From positions 1-14,973 of the forward strand of contig WTXG01000534.1 in assembly GCA_022496185.1 (NCBI GenBank): 14,973 bases of DNA. The letters run 5' to 3'. Source of the stretch: Multifurca ochricompacta. Its lineage: Eukaryota; Basidiomycota; Agaricomycetes; Russulales; Russulaceae. Position 1 is the stretch's first letter; each line of letters begins with the position of its first letter. The notes under the pieces are model-generated. The model did not search any database, had not been told where the DNA came from, and saw only the letters and a program-made list of their open reading frames with translations. Shown here piece by piece: positions 1 to 8,510 of this stretch. The position numbers and the translations under genes are program-made.

Positions 1-6
1 GAGGGG

Positions 7-749
7 TCACACATAGGTGTCTGTGTACCTTTCGGCGATGGTCTGATATGCGTCTCCTTTCTCCAGCCTCTTCCGAATCTCCATCAGCTCCTGCTCTACT
101 TGGAACATCCCTCTCATAAGTCTCATCATCTGCTTGGCGTATTTGTGGTACTGATTATTGAGCATCATTCACAGTGTAAGAGTTTTTCGCAGTCTCATTA
201 CTTTGGCTTTAAGATGTGGGAGGCGCATATCGTTCATAACTTCGTCGATTGCAAATGCTCGAGGGTCATCAGCCGCGAGATGTCCCAGCTGCTCATCGCT
301 CATTGTATGGTGGAGTCGGCCTGTATACCTTTCTTCTAAGTAGACTGGGGCCCCATAGACAGGCCCATCTTTCTTCATGCATCCTGCAACGTCCATCCCT
401 CCATTGGTATAGAAGATGTACTTAGCTATGGCTTTGCTTCCATCCGCCATGATGATCTCGAGCGGGAAGTACATAGATGAATTTGGGTTATTGGTGAGAA
501 AGGGAATTCTGGGATGTCATCATCCTGTTCCATGTCAAGGAGGTCATTTGGGTGGGGTTCTTCGGAGTGAGTGAAGTCATTGTCAGGGTTGGGTGACTAA
601 GTCTTGACTTGTTCTGCAGCAACTTCGTAATCAATGGGAGAGGAGGGACAAGTCGAGGGATGGGCAGAGGGGAAGGCTTCGACAACTACATGATGAGTGG
701 TGGTGAAGGCATCGACAGCAGTGGAGGCAGCAATGAAGGAAGAGTTCAT
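7..749 (-). pseudogene. Unrecognised third reading frame downstream of Gypsy pol (broken)
   Basis: After the chromodomain stop at 824 a further frame opens. A start at 749 in a good context (CACC before ATG) gives a Ser/Thr-rich N-terminus, then an acidic segment (residues about 75-85, MEQDDD) after an in-frame TAG at 597-599. The frame shifts by one base near 475-490 and continues in the 474-169 frame (start MYFPLEIIMADG). There is an in-frame TGA at 169-171. The same frame then runs to a stop at 7-9 through a charged Met/Glu/Arg/Lys-rich helix with coiled-coil character (FQVEQELMEIRKRLEK). Undamaged, it would encode about 245 residues. I recognise no family. Its position between pol and the 3' LTR is that of an extra ORF or env-like gene, but I see no signal peptide or membrane segment. 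It could also be a host fragment picked up by the element. Confidence 0.5.
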
Positions 750-823
750 GGTGGTAGTGAATTTAGGACGTTGCTTGGGGAGCGTTGTTCTGGGGGGTGA
801 GTTGGGTCATGGGTTGCTGCTAT

Positions 824-1059
824 TTAACTTCCTCCGGGCGCTTGAGGATGTCGTAAGTGAAATTCTTTGATAAGGGCTGGTGCAAAGATATTCCCGACAG
901 GTTCCCATGAACTGTCAGAGTCAGGGAATCCCTTCCACTTGACTAGGTAGTGCAGTTTGCGCCCTTGGCCTTTCATGCTGAGTCTAGAATGCACTCCACT
1001 TCCCATTCCACTTCCCATTGATAAGGTCAGGTGGGGGTCTTGGGAAGTTCTCCCCATGA
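824..1059 (-). pseudogene. Chromodomain at the C-terminus of Gypsy A integrase
   Basis: The translated segment contains GRKLHYLVKWKGFPDSDSSW followed by EPVGNI, which is the core of a chromodomain: the YLVKWKG strand, then the SSWEP motif that lines the methyl-lysine pocket. It ends with a helix (ALIKEFHLRHP) and a TAA at 824-826. In chromoviruses this module binds modified histone tails and directs integration to heterochromatin (known of the family). The N-terminal strand that completes the fold is in another frame just upstream (near 984-1025), so at least one frameshift separates it from the integrase. Copy B does not reach this region inside the window. Confidence 0.88.
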
Positions 1060-2151
1060 ATCGAAGTTTCCTTGTATGGGGTTAAAAGCTTGGCATGGAA
1101 GACGGGATGGATCTTCCATTGTAGAGGTAATTGCAATTCATAAGATATGTCTGACAGCTTCTGTTTGATCTGGAAGGGTCCGTGACATTGGGGTGCTAAT
1201 TTGGCCATGGGGTGTGATGTATGAATGTTCTTCCCCTCGAGCCATACCCAGTCATTGGTCCAATAAGGTGTGAACATGCTCGGCTGTGCAGATAGGAGTT
1301 GCTGTGCTTTTAACAGGTTTTCATTGGCTGATTGACATAGTTCTTTCCATTGGTCAATTTGTTGGGTTACTGATGGGACATTGGTAGGCTTATCGGCCCA
1401 TGTGGTACATGGGGTCCAGCCCATGATAAGGGAGAAGGGAGTGGCTTTTGTTGTCCCATTGGGCCATGAGTTGTGTGCAAACTCTGCGGTGGAGAGCCAC
1501 TCTGCCCAGTCATCTTGTCATTCGTTACACCAGAATCGGAGGTACTGTTCTAACCATTGATTCGTCTGTTCTGACTGCCTGTCAGTCTGTGGGTGATATG
1601 CTGTGGATATATTCTGTGTGATGCCTAATGTCCTGCACAGAGCCCTTGCAAATGTCAATGTAAAGCAGGTGTCCCAGTTGGATATGATTTTGTTAGGGAG
1701 TCCATAATGGTGGTAAACATGGTCCAGGTATAATTTCTACTCCTTCTGCTGTAATAGCTTCCCTGCAGGGTATAAAGAGGGCCGCTTTGGAGCAGTCATG
1801 GTCAGTGATCGTGAGGATGGAGTCAAAGCCTTGTGACTCAGGAAGTTTGACTATGAAGTCTACGGCAATGGTCTGGAATGGAGTTGATGCAATGGGCATG
1901 ATGGGTTGTATTGGTGGGACTTTTGGGTGTGTGTTGACCTTGTTTGCCTGACATGCTGCGCATCCCTTGATGTAGTTTTCAACATCCTTTTTCATGTTGG
2001 GCCACCAATAGTCTCGTTTGGCAAGGGCGTAGGTGTTGGCAATGCCAGGGTGGCCAGCAGAAGGGAGGTCATGGTGAAAATGGATCACCCCCCTCTTAAT
2101 GTTGTCGCCACGTGACAACGAGTCAATCTTCATCTTTCCACCAGAGGCCAT
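1060..2151 (-). pseudogene. Gypsy A integrase (broken)
   Basis: The integrase would splice the cDNA into the chromosome. The N-terminal HHCC zinc finger is visible at about 2073-1951: His-X6-His, then a YWWPNM segment, then CAAC. The catalytic core begins with Asp in the TIAVDF motif (1858-1860). The second motif reads ISNWDTCF near 1665-1685, and the third has Glu in HPQTDRQSE at 1569-1571. Counting the canonical 35 residues back from that Glu lands on Asn rather than Asp, so the second catalytic residue seems to be replaced (D to N). The frame changes near 1700-1750 and there is an in-frame TGA near 1522. The C-terminal part (984-1424) keeps the GPF..K module and a PVFHAKLLTPY segment just before the chromodomain. 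Confidence 0.9.
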
Positions 2152-2261
2152 TGATTTCTTTCAAGTTATGGGCATTGGCCATGAGCAGCAGAGTGTGGGG
2201 TTCATATTTTGTGACACTTGTGCCCATAGGTCCATGTCATGGAGACTGACAATGGCGGTTC

Positions 2262-2760
2262 TCATGAACACTTCCTCTGGAAGAACCGTGATATTATCAT
2301 TGTCGTCTTCCCTGTATGCATATCTGGCCTTCGTGACAGTGCATCTGCCCGTGCATTTTGACTCCCAGCGATGTGTTTTAGGGTGAAGTTGTACTCTTCT
2401 AACTCCAGGACTTCCTGTGCCACACGTCGACTGATTTTGTGAGGCTCTTTCCAGTATAGCAAGTTGGAGTGGTGGTATGGATGATTTTATGAGGGGTTCC
2501 TGCTAGATAAGGTTGCCAGTGCTGCAATGCTTTGACTATGGCCAACAGCTCTCTGTCCCGATATTGTAGTTCCGTTCAGCGCGGGAGAAGGTTTCTGAGT
2601 AGTATGCTACTGGGTGAAGTATTTGCATAGCATCCCTCTGATACAACACTGCTCCATTTGCAAAGTGGGAGGCGTCCACTTCTAGTTTGAAGGGATGACT
2701 CAGATCAGGTTGAATGAGTACTGGCTCTGAGCCGACCAGATCCCTAATCTGTTCGAACAC
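2262..2760 (-). pseudogene. Gypsy A RNase H (broken)
   Basis: This domain removes RNA from the RNA/DNA hybrid during reverse transcription. The first conserved Asp is in LEVDASHFANGAVLYQ, followed by HPVAYYSETFS, typical of Ty3/Gypsy RNase H. The frame then breaks near 2560-2575 in the segment matching DRELLAIVKAL of copy B. The C-terminal part reappears in the 2462-2262 frame with HIAGSQNARADALSRRPD, the usual end of Gypsy RNase H and tether. At 2513-2515 this copy has CAA where copy B has TGA (14963-14965). The best neighbour evidence is the direct match with B at 14684-14973. Confidence 0.88.
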
Positions 2761-2764
2761 CCAT

Positions 2765-3620
2765 TGTTGTACTGCATCCCAATGCCAGGGTGTTCTTCAG
2801 GAGATCATTTAGTGGTTGTGCAATACCCAAAAATCCTTTGATGAAGCGTCGATAGAAGTTGAAAAATCCAATGAATGAGTGGACATCTTTGACACAGGTG
2901 GGTGATGGCCATTCTCAGATTCCCTGTACTTTAATGGGATCCATACACACTCGTCCTCCTCCAGGATGACCCCAAGATATTCGACACTTTGTTGTTCAAA
3001 GGACATTTGCTGGTTTCAAGTATAGGTCGTGTTCATGCAGAGGCATACCTGATGTACTTGCTCTCAGTGGTAATCTAGGTCGTTGATGGTTGCAACAAGA
3101 TATCATCCATGTAGACCACTACTTTGCTGGTAAGAATGAGATCATGAAAGATGTGGTTCATATGGCTTGGAACGTCGCTGGTGAATTTGTAAGTCCAAAG
3201 AACATGAACATTTGGTTCAAATAATCCCTGGTTCGTTTTAATGCCGCCTTGCATTGGTCCCTTCTTTGATTCTAACATTGTTGTAACCCCAACATACATC
3301 CATTTTTGAGAAGAGGGACTTGTCTCTCATAGTGTCGATGAGTTCAGGGATGAGGGGTGGATAAGTGTTTTTCACAGTGTAAGCATGATTTGTCGGTAGT
3401 CTTGAACTGGTTGCAGTTTTGCCATCCTTCTTTTTGATGAAGAAGAAGGGAGAGGCATGGTGACTTGGATGGACAGATATACCCCTTTGCTAAATGCTCC
3501 TTGAGGAATTCCGTAAGTGCCACTTGTTCAGACTGGGACAGTGGGTAGATTTTGCAATCTATTGCCACCGGTGTGTCAGGTAGGAAGTCAATGGCATGAT
3601 CCCAGGGTCGCGCAGGGGGA
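2765..3620 (-). pseudogene. Gypsy A reverse transcriptase (broken)
   Basis: The recognisable start is [17 protein letters not shown] with the following [11 protein letters not shown], the Gypsy RT fingers. Motif A is KMDVCWGYNN near 3290-3305. The catalytic box YMDD lies at 3102-3113 (VVYMDDIL), intact in its own short frame. The thumb/connection segment CSFEQQSVEYLGVIL is near 2950-3010. These segments sit in at least three frames and are separated by stops, so no functional enzyme can be made. At 3411-3413 the copy has CAA (Gln) where B has TGA (14048-14050). In functional relatives this site is commonly Arg, as in KLRPVxDYR. Confidence 0.9.
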
Positions 3621-3676
3621 AAGCACTGGGATCTCTTCAGAGAAGACCTTCCAATGTCGGTGGTAGGCGCATGGTA

Positions 3677-4277
3677 CTATATCACTGTAGTCTTTTCTAC
3701 TTGCCCCTGTATTGCTTTCTGGGCCAACTCTGACACCTTAGTGACGTAGCCAAAGCCTTGTTCCTCATCTTCATCTGCCTTCATGGCCTTTACTGTTGAA
3801 TGCCTGATTGCATAGTCATACCCAAGCGACATGATGATAGTTGGGTAGGAGTCTTTGTCCATTGTTGCATCAGCCCAATTAATCTTAGGTGCAAATGCAG
3901 CTAGCCATGGATATCCCAAAATGAGATCTTCATCCCCTAAGTCGGTGATCAGAAAGCAGATGATTTTTGTCACTTCCCCAACTTGGACATTTAGGTCAGT
4001 GTAATGTGTGATTTTTCCCACACAGTTGGCTGTTCCATCAATATTCCAGATATTCTTTTCTTGCGGGAGTGCTAGCATCCCTAAGCCTAAAGGTTCTGAT
4101 CAGTCGCGGACTGATGAAATTGTCTGTGGCTCCAGAGTCCACCAAGATGTCTCGATTGGCCGTCCTTTGTGTAGTCTCGAAATGTACTGGTATTTTTAAT
4201 GACTTGAATCGACTAGTATACACAGAGGTGACATGGAGTGCTCGCGCCCAGGCTGATGGGGTAGAGCTTAACAAAAA
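3677..4277 (-). pseudogene. Gypsy A protease and start of pol (broken)
   Basis: Pol opens in the -1 frame relative to the end of gag, at the T-run 4273-4277. The catalytic triad region reads ILVDSGATDNFIS (Asp-Ser-Gly, as in retropepsins). The second signature, LILGYPWLAAF, lies in the 4078-3677 frame, after a frameshift near 4078. Cleavage of the Gag-Pol precursor is the family role. Codon CGA is retained at 4104-4106 and 4242-4244, positions at which copy B has TGA. The copy also keeps six residues (including ILV) directly before the catalytic Asp that are missing from copy B. Confidence 0.88.
4268..4277 (-). promoter_or_regulatory. Candidate -1 frameshift site at gag/pol junction, copy A
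   Basis: On the minus strand gag reads GAT TTT TGT TAA, and pol is open in the -1 frame as TTT TTG TTA AGC. A tRNA-Phe on TTT can slip back one base within the run of five T and re-pair fully. The same ten bases and the same stop occur in copy B at 13204-13213, whereas most other stops differ between the copies. It is not a canonical X XXY YYZ heptamer. The shared stop is seen; programmed slippage is inferred. Confidence 0.45.
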
Positions 4278-5783
4278 TCCTTCTTTGCAAATGCCTTTTC
4301 CACCAGGATGGCACGCACTTCCTCACTTTCCTTCATCATCTTTGCCCATATATCCTGGGCCTTTTCCTCCTTGGTTCGTTTGTCTATGGTAGGTGGGTTA
4401 TTGTGAATGGGGGCTGCGGTGGTCGTGGTAGCCTCTGCGATTCACGTGCCCTTCTTTGGGCAGTCTCAAGACATATGCCCTTGAGCTTTACAGTGGAAAC
4501 ACTGCCCTTCTTTCATAAGTGCCAGTCATTCATCTTCTGTGAGTACGGCTCTTGCTCGTACTCTGTCAGCAGAGGTATCCATTGCATTTGGGTCCCTCTG
4601 TGTAGTGTGTGTCAGCTTAACTCCGAATGCCGTCTTCTACTGGTCTCGAGTCTTTCCCTTCTTTGTATCAACTCCAAAGCGTGTTTGGAAGTCTAGGTAA
4701 TCTTGTTGTTGTCTTCGTGCAGCATCAAACCCATGCATCCCAATCCTGTGGGTGATGGAATTGGATGATATTTTTAACAAGAGGGTTTGGTAGACCCTGG
4801 GAGAAGAGGTCCAGGGTGGCCTCTTCATTGGTGTCGTATCCTGCTTGATTTGCCAGGCTTCTGAACTTTGCCACATAGGCATCAAGCTCTCCTTTTTCCA
4901 TTTTTAGTGATTTTAATTCTCTCGCTGCTTTCTGCTTTGCCTGCCCATCCGTGAATGCATCTTTGAACCTTTGGGCAATAGTTTCCCATAGGCCTTCGCT
5001 TGTGGTATGACGTCCACTCTCAACTTGCTCATTCAGCCACTCCAACTGCTCCATAGTCCAATCATCCACTGCATCGCCTCTGATAAGGAAAGTAAGAGGT
5101 TGGCACACTGGAAGGGGTTGACAATTTGTGGGACATCATTATTGAAGTTCTTGAATGTAGTGAACTCCAACATGAATTTTTTTGCTCTGGGAGTGGTCTC
5201 CTGTGAAGGTCTGAGGCAGTACTCCTGAGAGCCATCCTGATGGGGGTGGGATATTTGGGATGGTCACAGTGGGGGGAGGTGGAGGGTTGGGAGTGGGGTC
5301 AGGGAGTTGTGCAGCAATTGTAGACATGGTGGTGGGATGGGCAGTGTTGGTGGATCATATAGATATCTGGGGAGTTGCTAATGCAGGGGCTCTGATTGTA
5401 GCAAACTCTGGTGCAACTGAGGTAGCAATAGCTAATGGTGGTGCGTCGTCACTTTGTTCTTGTTCTACATACTCTTCTTCAGAGTCAGTGATAATGGCGG
5501 GGGGGTTTTCCCTCCACAGTCCTAATCCAAATTCCAATGGGGCAGGTCCCATAGTGACCCAAGAGTGTCGTCATTCCAAGTATTGGATACGATACCAAAC
5601 TCTCTTTTCGTCATTGTATTCTACTGGTTGGTATCTTCCATCGTGATAGACATAGTATCCAAACTTGGATTCAAAGTCTTTCCAGATGGCAGAGCCAAGT
5701 GTCTGTTGTGAAAGATTATTCTTGTCTCTGCGTTCGATGAGCTCTTCTTTAAACAAGGTCTGACTGTGGCTGGATGAAGCCAC
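4268..5783 (-). pseudogene. Gypsy A gag (broken)
   Basis: Gag forms the particle and packages the RNA. The N-terminus matches copy B (ASSS.SQTLFKEELIE), but the start codon has become GTG at 5781-5783 where B has ATG. In-frame TGA codons lie at 5571-5573 and 5355-5357. A run of seven T at 5177-5183 (six A/G equivalents in B) causes a +1 shift that is undone by a one-base loss near 5090. The capsid-like part (RGDAVDDWTMEQLEWLNEQ to LFSQGLPNPLVKNIIQFHHP) follows, ending in TGA at 4725. The nucleocapsid knuckle CFHC...GHMS.DC is at 4460-4501, in a different frame, with a TGA at 4466-4468 inside it. The shared gag terminator TAA is at 4268-4270. Confidence 0.9.
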
Positions 5784-5792
5784 AATGGGGGG

Positions 5793-5803
5793 AGACTCGA
5801 CTT
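5793..5803 (-). promoter_or_regulatory. Presumed self-priming primer-binding site, copy A
   Basis: Two bases inside the LTR end (5806) the minus strand reads AAGTCGAGTCT. It does not match the TGG start expected for a tRNA 3' end. It is complementary to the presumed first 11 bases of the element's own RNA, AGACTTGACTT (6038 down to 6028), with 10 Watson-Crick pairs and one G:U. It keeps a CpG that is lost in every other copy of the motif in this window. Confidence 0.65.
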
Positions 5804-5805
5804 GA

Positions 5806-6387
5806 TGTTATGTCCGGTGTGGGATGTTCCACACAACTTGTGTGACAGCATGCTATTTGTAATCAGGTAAGAAACCAATAAGGTCTCTTGGAGTATAAGT
5901 GGGGCAAGTCAAAGTCAGAGGGGCTGTTCCCTAAGACAATGTTGAATGGATGGTGCCAAAAGCACTGAGACAAACAAGTCAGAGATTCAAAGGGGGTGTC
6001 CAGAAGACAAGCACCGATGTATTCAATAAGTCAAGTCTGAGGTCTACAATGTAGTTACAGCGGACTTATATATGTAATCAAGTGGGCGTCTAAAGATAAG
6101 AAACATGGAGTCAAGTGGGCCCAAATATATGGAAGCGGAGGGTGTAAAGTCTGGCTTCTGATAGGGGATTAAGTAAGTGTCCAGTCTTAAAGATAAAGAG
6201 ATAAGGGTAAACATAAGCAAGTACAAACAATGAGTCAATATGTACAAAGGCAGTCACGGGGAGGGGAGTAAAGCATGTGATGGGTCCCAGGATGGAGACA
6301 TGATCAAGAAATGAAGGGTCAGTGGAAGAGAAGGATTCGGGTTAGGAATGGTGAAGAAAACGGGGTTACTCGGTCCTGGTTGTAACA
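5806..6387 (-). repeat. 5' LTR of Gypsy copy A (582 bp)
   Basis: The plus strand begins TGTTATGTCC at 5806 and ends GGTTGTAACA at 6387, giving TG...CA ends with the short inverted repeat TGTTA/TAACA. It matches LTR B (11082-11675) and solo LTR C (7469-8505) throughout. On the minus strand it holds a TATA box and the presumed RNA start, so it would drive transcription leftwards into gag. Beyond 6387 the Copia integrase sequence resumes at once, fixing the boundary. Confidence 0.93.
6065..6072 (-). promoter_or_regulatory. TATA box of LTR A
   Basis: TATATAAG on the minus strand, 34 bases upstream of the AGACTTGACTT segment at 6038-6028 that I take as the RNA 5' end. The same box and spacing occur in LTRs B and C. 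Confidence 0.65.
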
Positions 6388-6388
6388 T

Positions 6389-7468
6389 CAAGGCACACTT
6401 TACATCACAACATTTATTGATGACTACTCCAGGCATGGAGCAGTGTACTTCCTAAAGAGTAAGGATCAGTGTGCAGCTGCTTTCAAGAAGTTCCTGGCCT
6501 GGGCAGAGACCCAGACTTCAGAAAAACTGTGTGTGCTACACTCTGACCAGGGAGGGGAGTATTTGTCAGGTGCTCTTTGATCAGTATTGGACAAGAAGGG
6601 AATCAAGCACAAGTTAATGATGCCAGGTTCACCACAACAAAACGAGATAGCCAAGAGATGGAATAAGACAATCCTCGACAAGGTGCACTTGATGTTACAT
6701 GGTGCCAGATTGTCCCTTGGCTTCTGGGAATTGACAGTGGATACTGCCATGCATACTTACAACAGGACTCCCACCTGCATGATAGGTTGGCACACACTGC
6801 ATGAGCTCTGGAGTGCTGGTCACACTCCAGATGTTTCATACTTCTGGGTCTTTGGATGCAAGGCATATGTACACATGCCTGAGGACAAATGCAGGAAGCT
6901 CAATCTGAGATCAATTGAGGCTACATTTGTCAGGTATGAACCAGGTTCAAAGGGTTACTGGTAATGGAATAAGAGTACCTGAGCAGTCATCATGTCTTGC
7001 AACATGATTTTTGATGAGTGTTCCTTTCCATTTCAGGATAGTGGTGAGCTGTCCACTAGTCCTGAGAACCCCATGGCCCTTGAGGGGCCCCTGGCAGTTT
7101 CATTTCCTATGACAGTCTCTACACAGGGACTAGGGGAGGTCTGTCCACCAAGGACACCTTCCCCTGATGCTACACAATGTGCACAATTTTCCATTCCTGT
7201 CACTCTGCCTTCTTGTGCCACACTGCAAGAACCTCCACCCCACACACCATGAAACCAGACTTTCTGGGTTCAGTGGACCAGTGACCCTGCTTCACAGGTT
7301 GTGCCCCCATGGAGACTGCAGGGGAACCCTTGCAGAAATCCACAGTACCTTGGCAAAGACAATGCCAAGTTGGATGATCAAGGGTGCCTGGGTGAACAGG
7401 CTTTGCTAGCAGCAGCCACTTATCATGACCCACTAACATATCAGGAAGTGATGAAATTGGAGTTTGCA
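6389..7468 (+). pseudogene. Copia integrase and integrase-RT linker (broken)
   Basis: One frame can be followed throughout. It opens with YITTFIDDYSRHGAVYFLKS, the first catalytic Asp motif of Ty1/Copia integrase. The second Asp is in LHSDQGGEY, and the third motif is PQQNEIAKR. Exactly 35 residues after the second Asp stands Lys (6653-6655) instead of Glu, so the active site is lost. Typical downstream segments follow: HTYNRTPT, HELWSAGHTPDVSYFWVFGC and MIFDE. In-frame stops are TGA 6578-6580, TAA 6962-6964, TGA 6980-6982 and TGA 7250-7252. The end (YQEVMKLEFA) continues in frame at 8511 across the solo LTR insertion. Confidence 0.92.
7464..7468. repeat. Target-site duplication TTGCA, left copy (right copy 8506-8510)
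   Basis: TTGCA stands immediately before the TG end at 7469 and again immediately after the CA end at 8505. Five bases is the usual duplication length for Ty3/Gypsy integration. Removing the insert and one copy restores the Copia frame. Confidence 0.92.
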
Positions 7469-7542
7469 TGTTACACCGGGTGTGGGATGTTCCACATGAC
7501 TTGTGTGACAGTGTTCATTCAATGTTTCAGATAAGGAATCAA

Positions 7543-7547
7543 CAGGA
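7543..7547. repeat. Target-site duplication CAGGA, left copy (right copy 7988-7992)
   Basis: CAGGA flanks the 7548-7987 insert on both sides. Without the insert, the Gypsy LTR aligns smoothly with LTR A across this point (the CTTGGAG segment follows in both). Confidence 0.85.
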
Positions 7548-7987
7548 TGATGGATCTGGATCTCAAGACATGCAAATTGGACAAGCTTAATTCTTTGGAC
7601 ACTGCTCAAAATTCTATGGTTTCATGTTCAGAAGAGTTAATGCATTTTACCTTTCCATTTCATTATTCTGGTTATATTTTATTCAAGCATGACTTAAATC
7701 TGTTACAGTTAATCATTCTATCATGCACCTCCTTTTACTCAGCATCACATGCATTACATTTCATTCTAAAGGACTTGTAGTTTACATTGTATGAACCCCT
7801 AGCCATTGCTTTTGGCTTTCTGCTTTGACTCCTTTGTATTATGTCTCCTATTTTGACTCCTATAGCATAAACTGTATAAAAAACCTATTAGTTTCACTTG
7901 TATCAAAACCAGAGTCTTGCTTTGCTTCCACCTCTAAACCCACTTGTGTGTCTCCACTTGTCTTCTTTTGCATCCATAATCATACCA
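7548..7987 (+). repeat. Second solo LTR nested inside LTR C (440 bp, other family)
   Basis: The insert starts TGATGGATC and ends CATACCA, so it has the TG...CA ends of an LTR, and it is flanked by the 5-bp duplication CAGGA. A TATA-like box TATAAAAA lies at 7875-7882 on the plus strand, about two thirds along. It is unlike the Gypsy LTRs and unlike the Copia LTR beginning at 10017. The AT-rich body contains no CpG at all. It holds only short chance frames. It is probably a Copia-type solo LTR; no internal domain is left to prove the superfamily. Confidence 0.72.
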
Positions 7988-8136
7988 CAGGACTCCTTGG
8001 AGCAGGGGATGACAAGTCAAAGTCAAAGGGGCTGTTCCCTGAGACAATGGTGAGCAGAAGAGTGCCAGAAGCACTGAGACAACTGAGTTGAAGTTCAGAG
8101 GAGTTTGTCCAGAAGACAAGCACTGACGTATTCAAT

Positions 8137-8182
8137 AAGTCAAGTCTGAGATCTACAGTGTAGGTACAGCAGACTTTATATA
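8137..8182 (-). promoter_or_regulatory. TATA box and presumed RNA start in LTR C
   Basis: On the minus strand TATATAAAG (8182-8174) is followed 35 bases later by AGACTTGACTT (8147-8137). This segment would pair 11 of 11 with the primer-binding site of copy B. If active, the promoter would run antisense to the Copia remnant. Confidence 0.55.
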
Positions 8183-8510
8183 CATAATGCGGTGGGCACC
8201 TATAAGATAAGAGTTACAGAGTCAGGTGGGCCCAAATATACAAAAGCAGATGGTGTAAAGCCTGGCTTCTGATAGGGAATTAAGTAAGTGTCTGGTCTTA
8301 AAGATAAGGGATAAGAGATAAGGGGGTTCACAATCAAAGGCAAACACAAGACAAGCAGGTATCAACAGCAGTCATGGGGATTGGCCTTGGGGATAAGCAT
8401 ATGAAGGGGATTCAATGAAAAGGGACAAGCTAGATGGAACAGAAGGGTCTGCATTGTGAAGATCAAAGAAAATAGGGTGGCTAGGAAAACACAGGGATTG
8501 TAACATTGCA

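Larger units (their letters stand above)
1..6387 (-). mobile_element. Ty3/Gypsy chromovirus, copy A (partial, degenerate)
   Basis: Read on the minus strand, this region has the order 5' LTR, primer-binding site, gag with CCHC knuckle, aspartic protease, RT with YMDD, RNase H, integrase with HHCC finger, chromodomain, then an extra reading frame. This is the Ty3/Gypsy domain order, and the terminal chromodomain places it among chromoviruses. It inserted into a Ty1/Copia integrase gene, whose sequence resumes directly after the outer LTR end at 6387. The 5 bases 6388-6392 (TCAAG) are the expected right-hand target-site duplication; the left copy is outside the window. The 3' LTR is also outside. 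Numerous stops and frameshifts make the copy non-coding. It shares high similarity with copy B at 11082-14973 but has kept many more CpG sites, so it looks like the younger of the two. Confidence 0.93.
7469..8505 (-). repeat. Solo LTR C of the Gypsy family (with a nested insert)
   Basis: The ends are TGTTACACC at 7469 and ATTGTAACA at 8505, matching LTRs A and B in minus-strand orientation. Without the 440-bp insert and its duplication it would be about 592 bp, the family length. It has a TATA box at 8174-8182 and the RNA-start segment AGACTTGACTT at 8147-8137. No internal Gypsy sequence is present, so this is a solo LTR left by recombination between the two LTRs of a former full element. It interrupts the Copia gene between linker and RT. 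Confidence 0.93.

Noticed and set aside
4069..4696. Plus-strand frames of 97-107 codons with Cys and Ser richness
   Set aside because: They are antisense to the protease and nucleocapsid region of Gypsy A, where the real motifs lie on the minus strand.
5260..5646. 128-codon open frame on the plus strand, Gly/Ser/Val-rich
   Set aside because: It is antisense to the Pro-rich and Ala-rich part of Gypsy A gag. Its composition is what the reverse of CCA/GCA-rich sequence gives.
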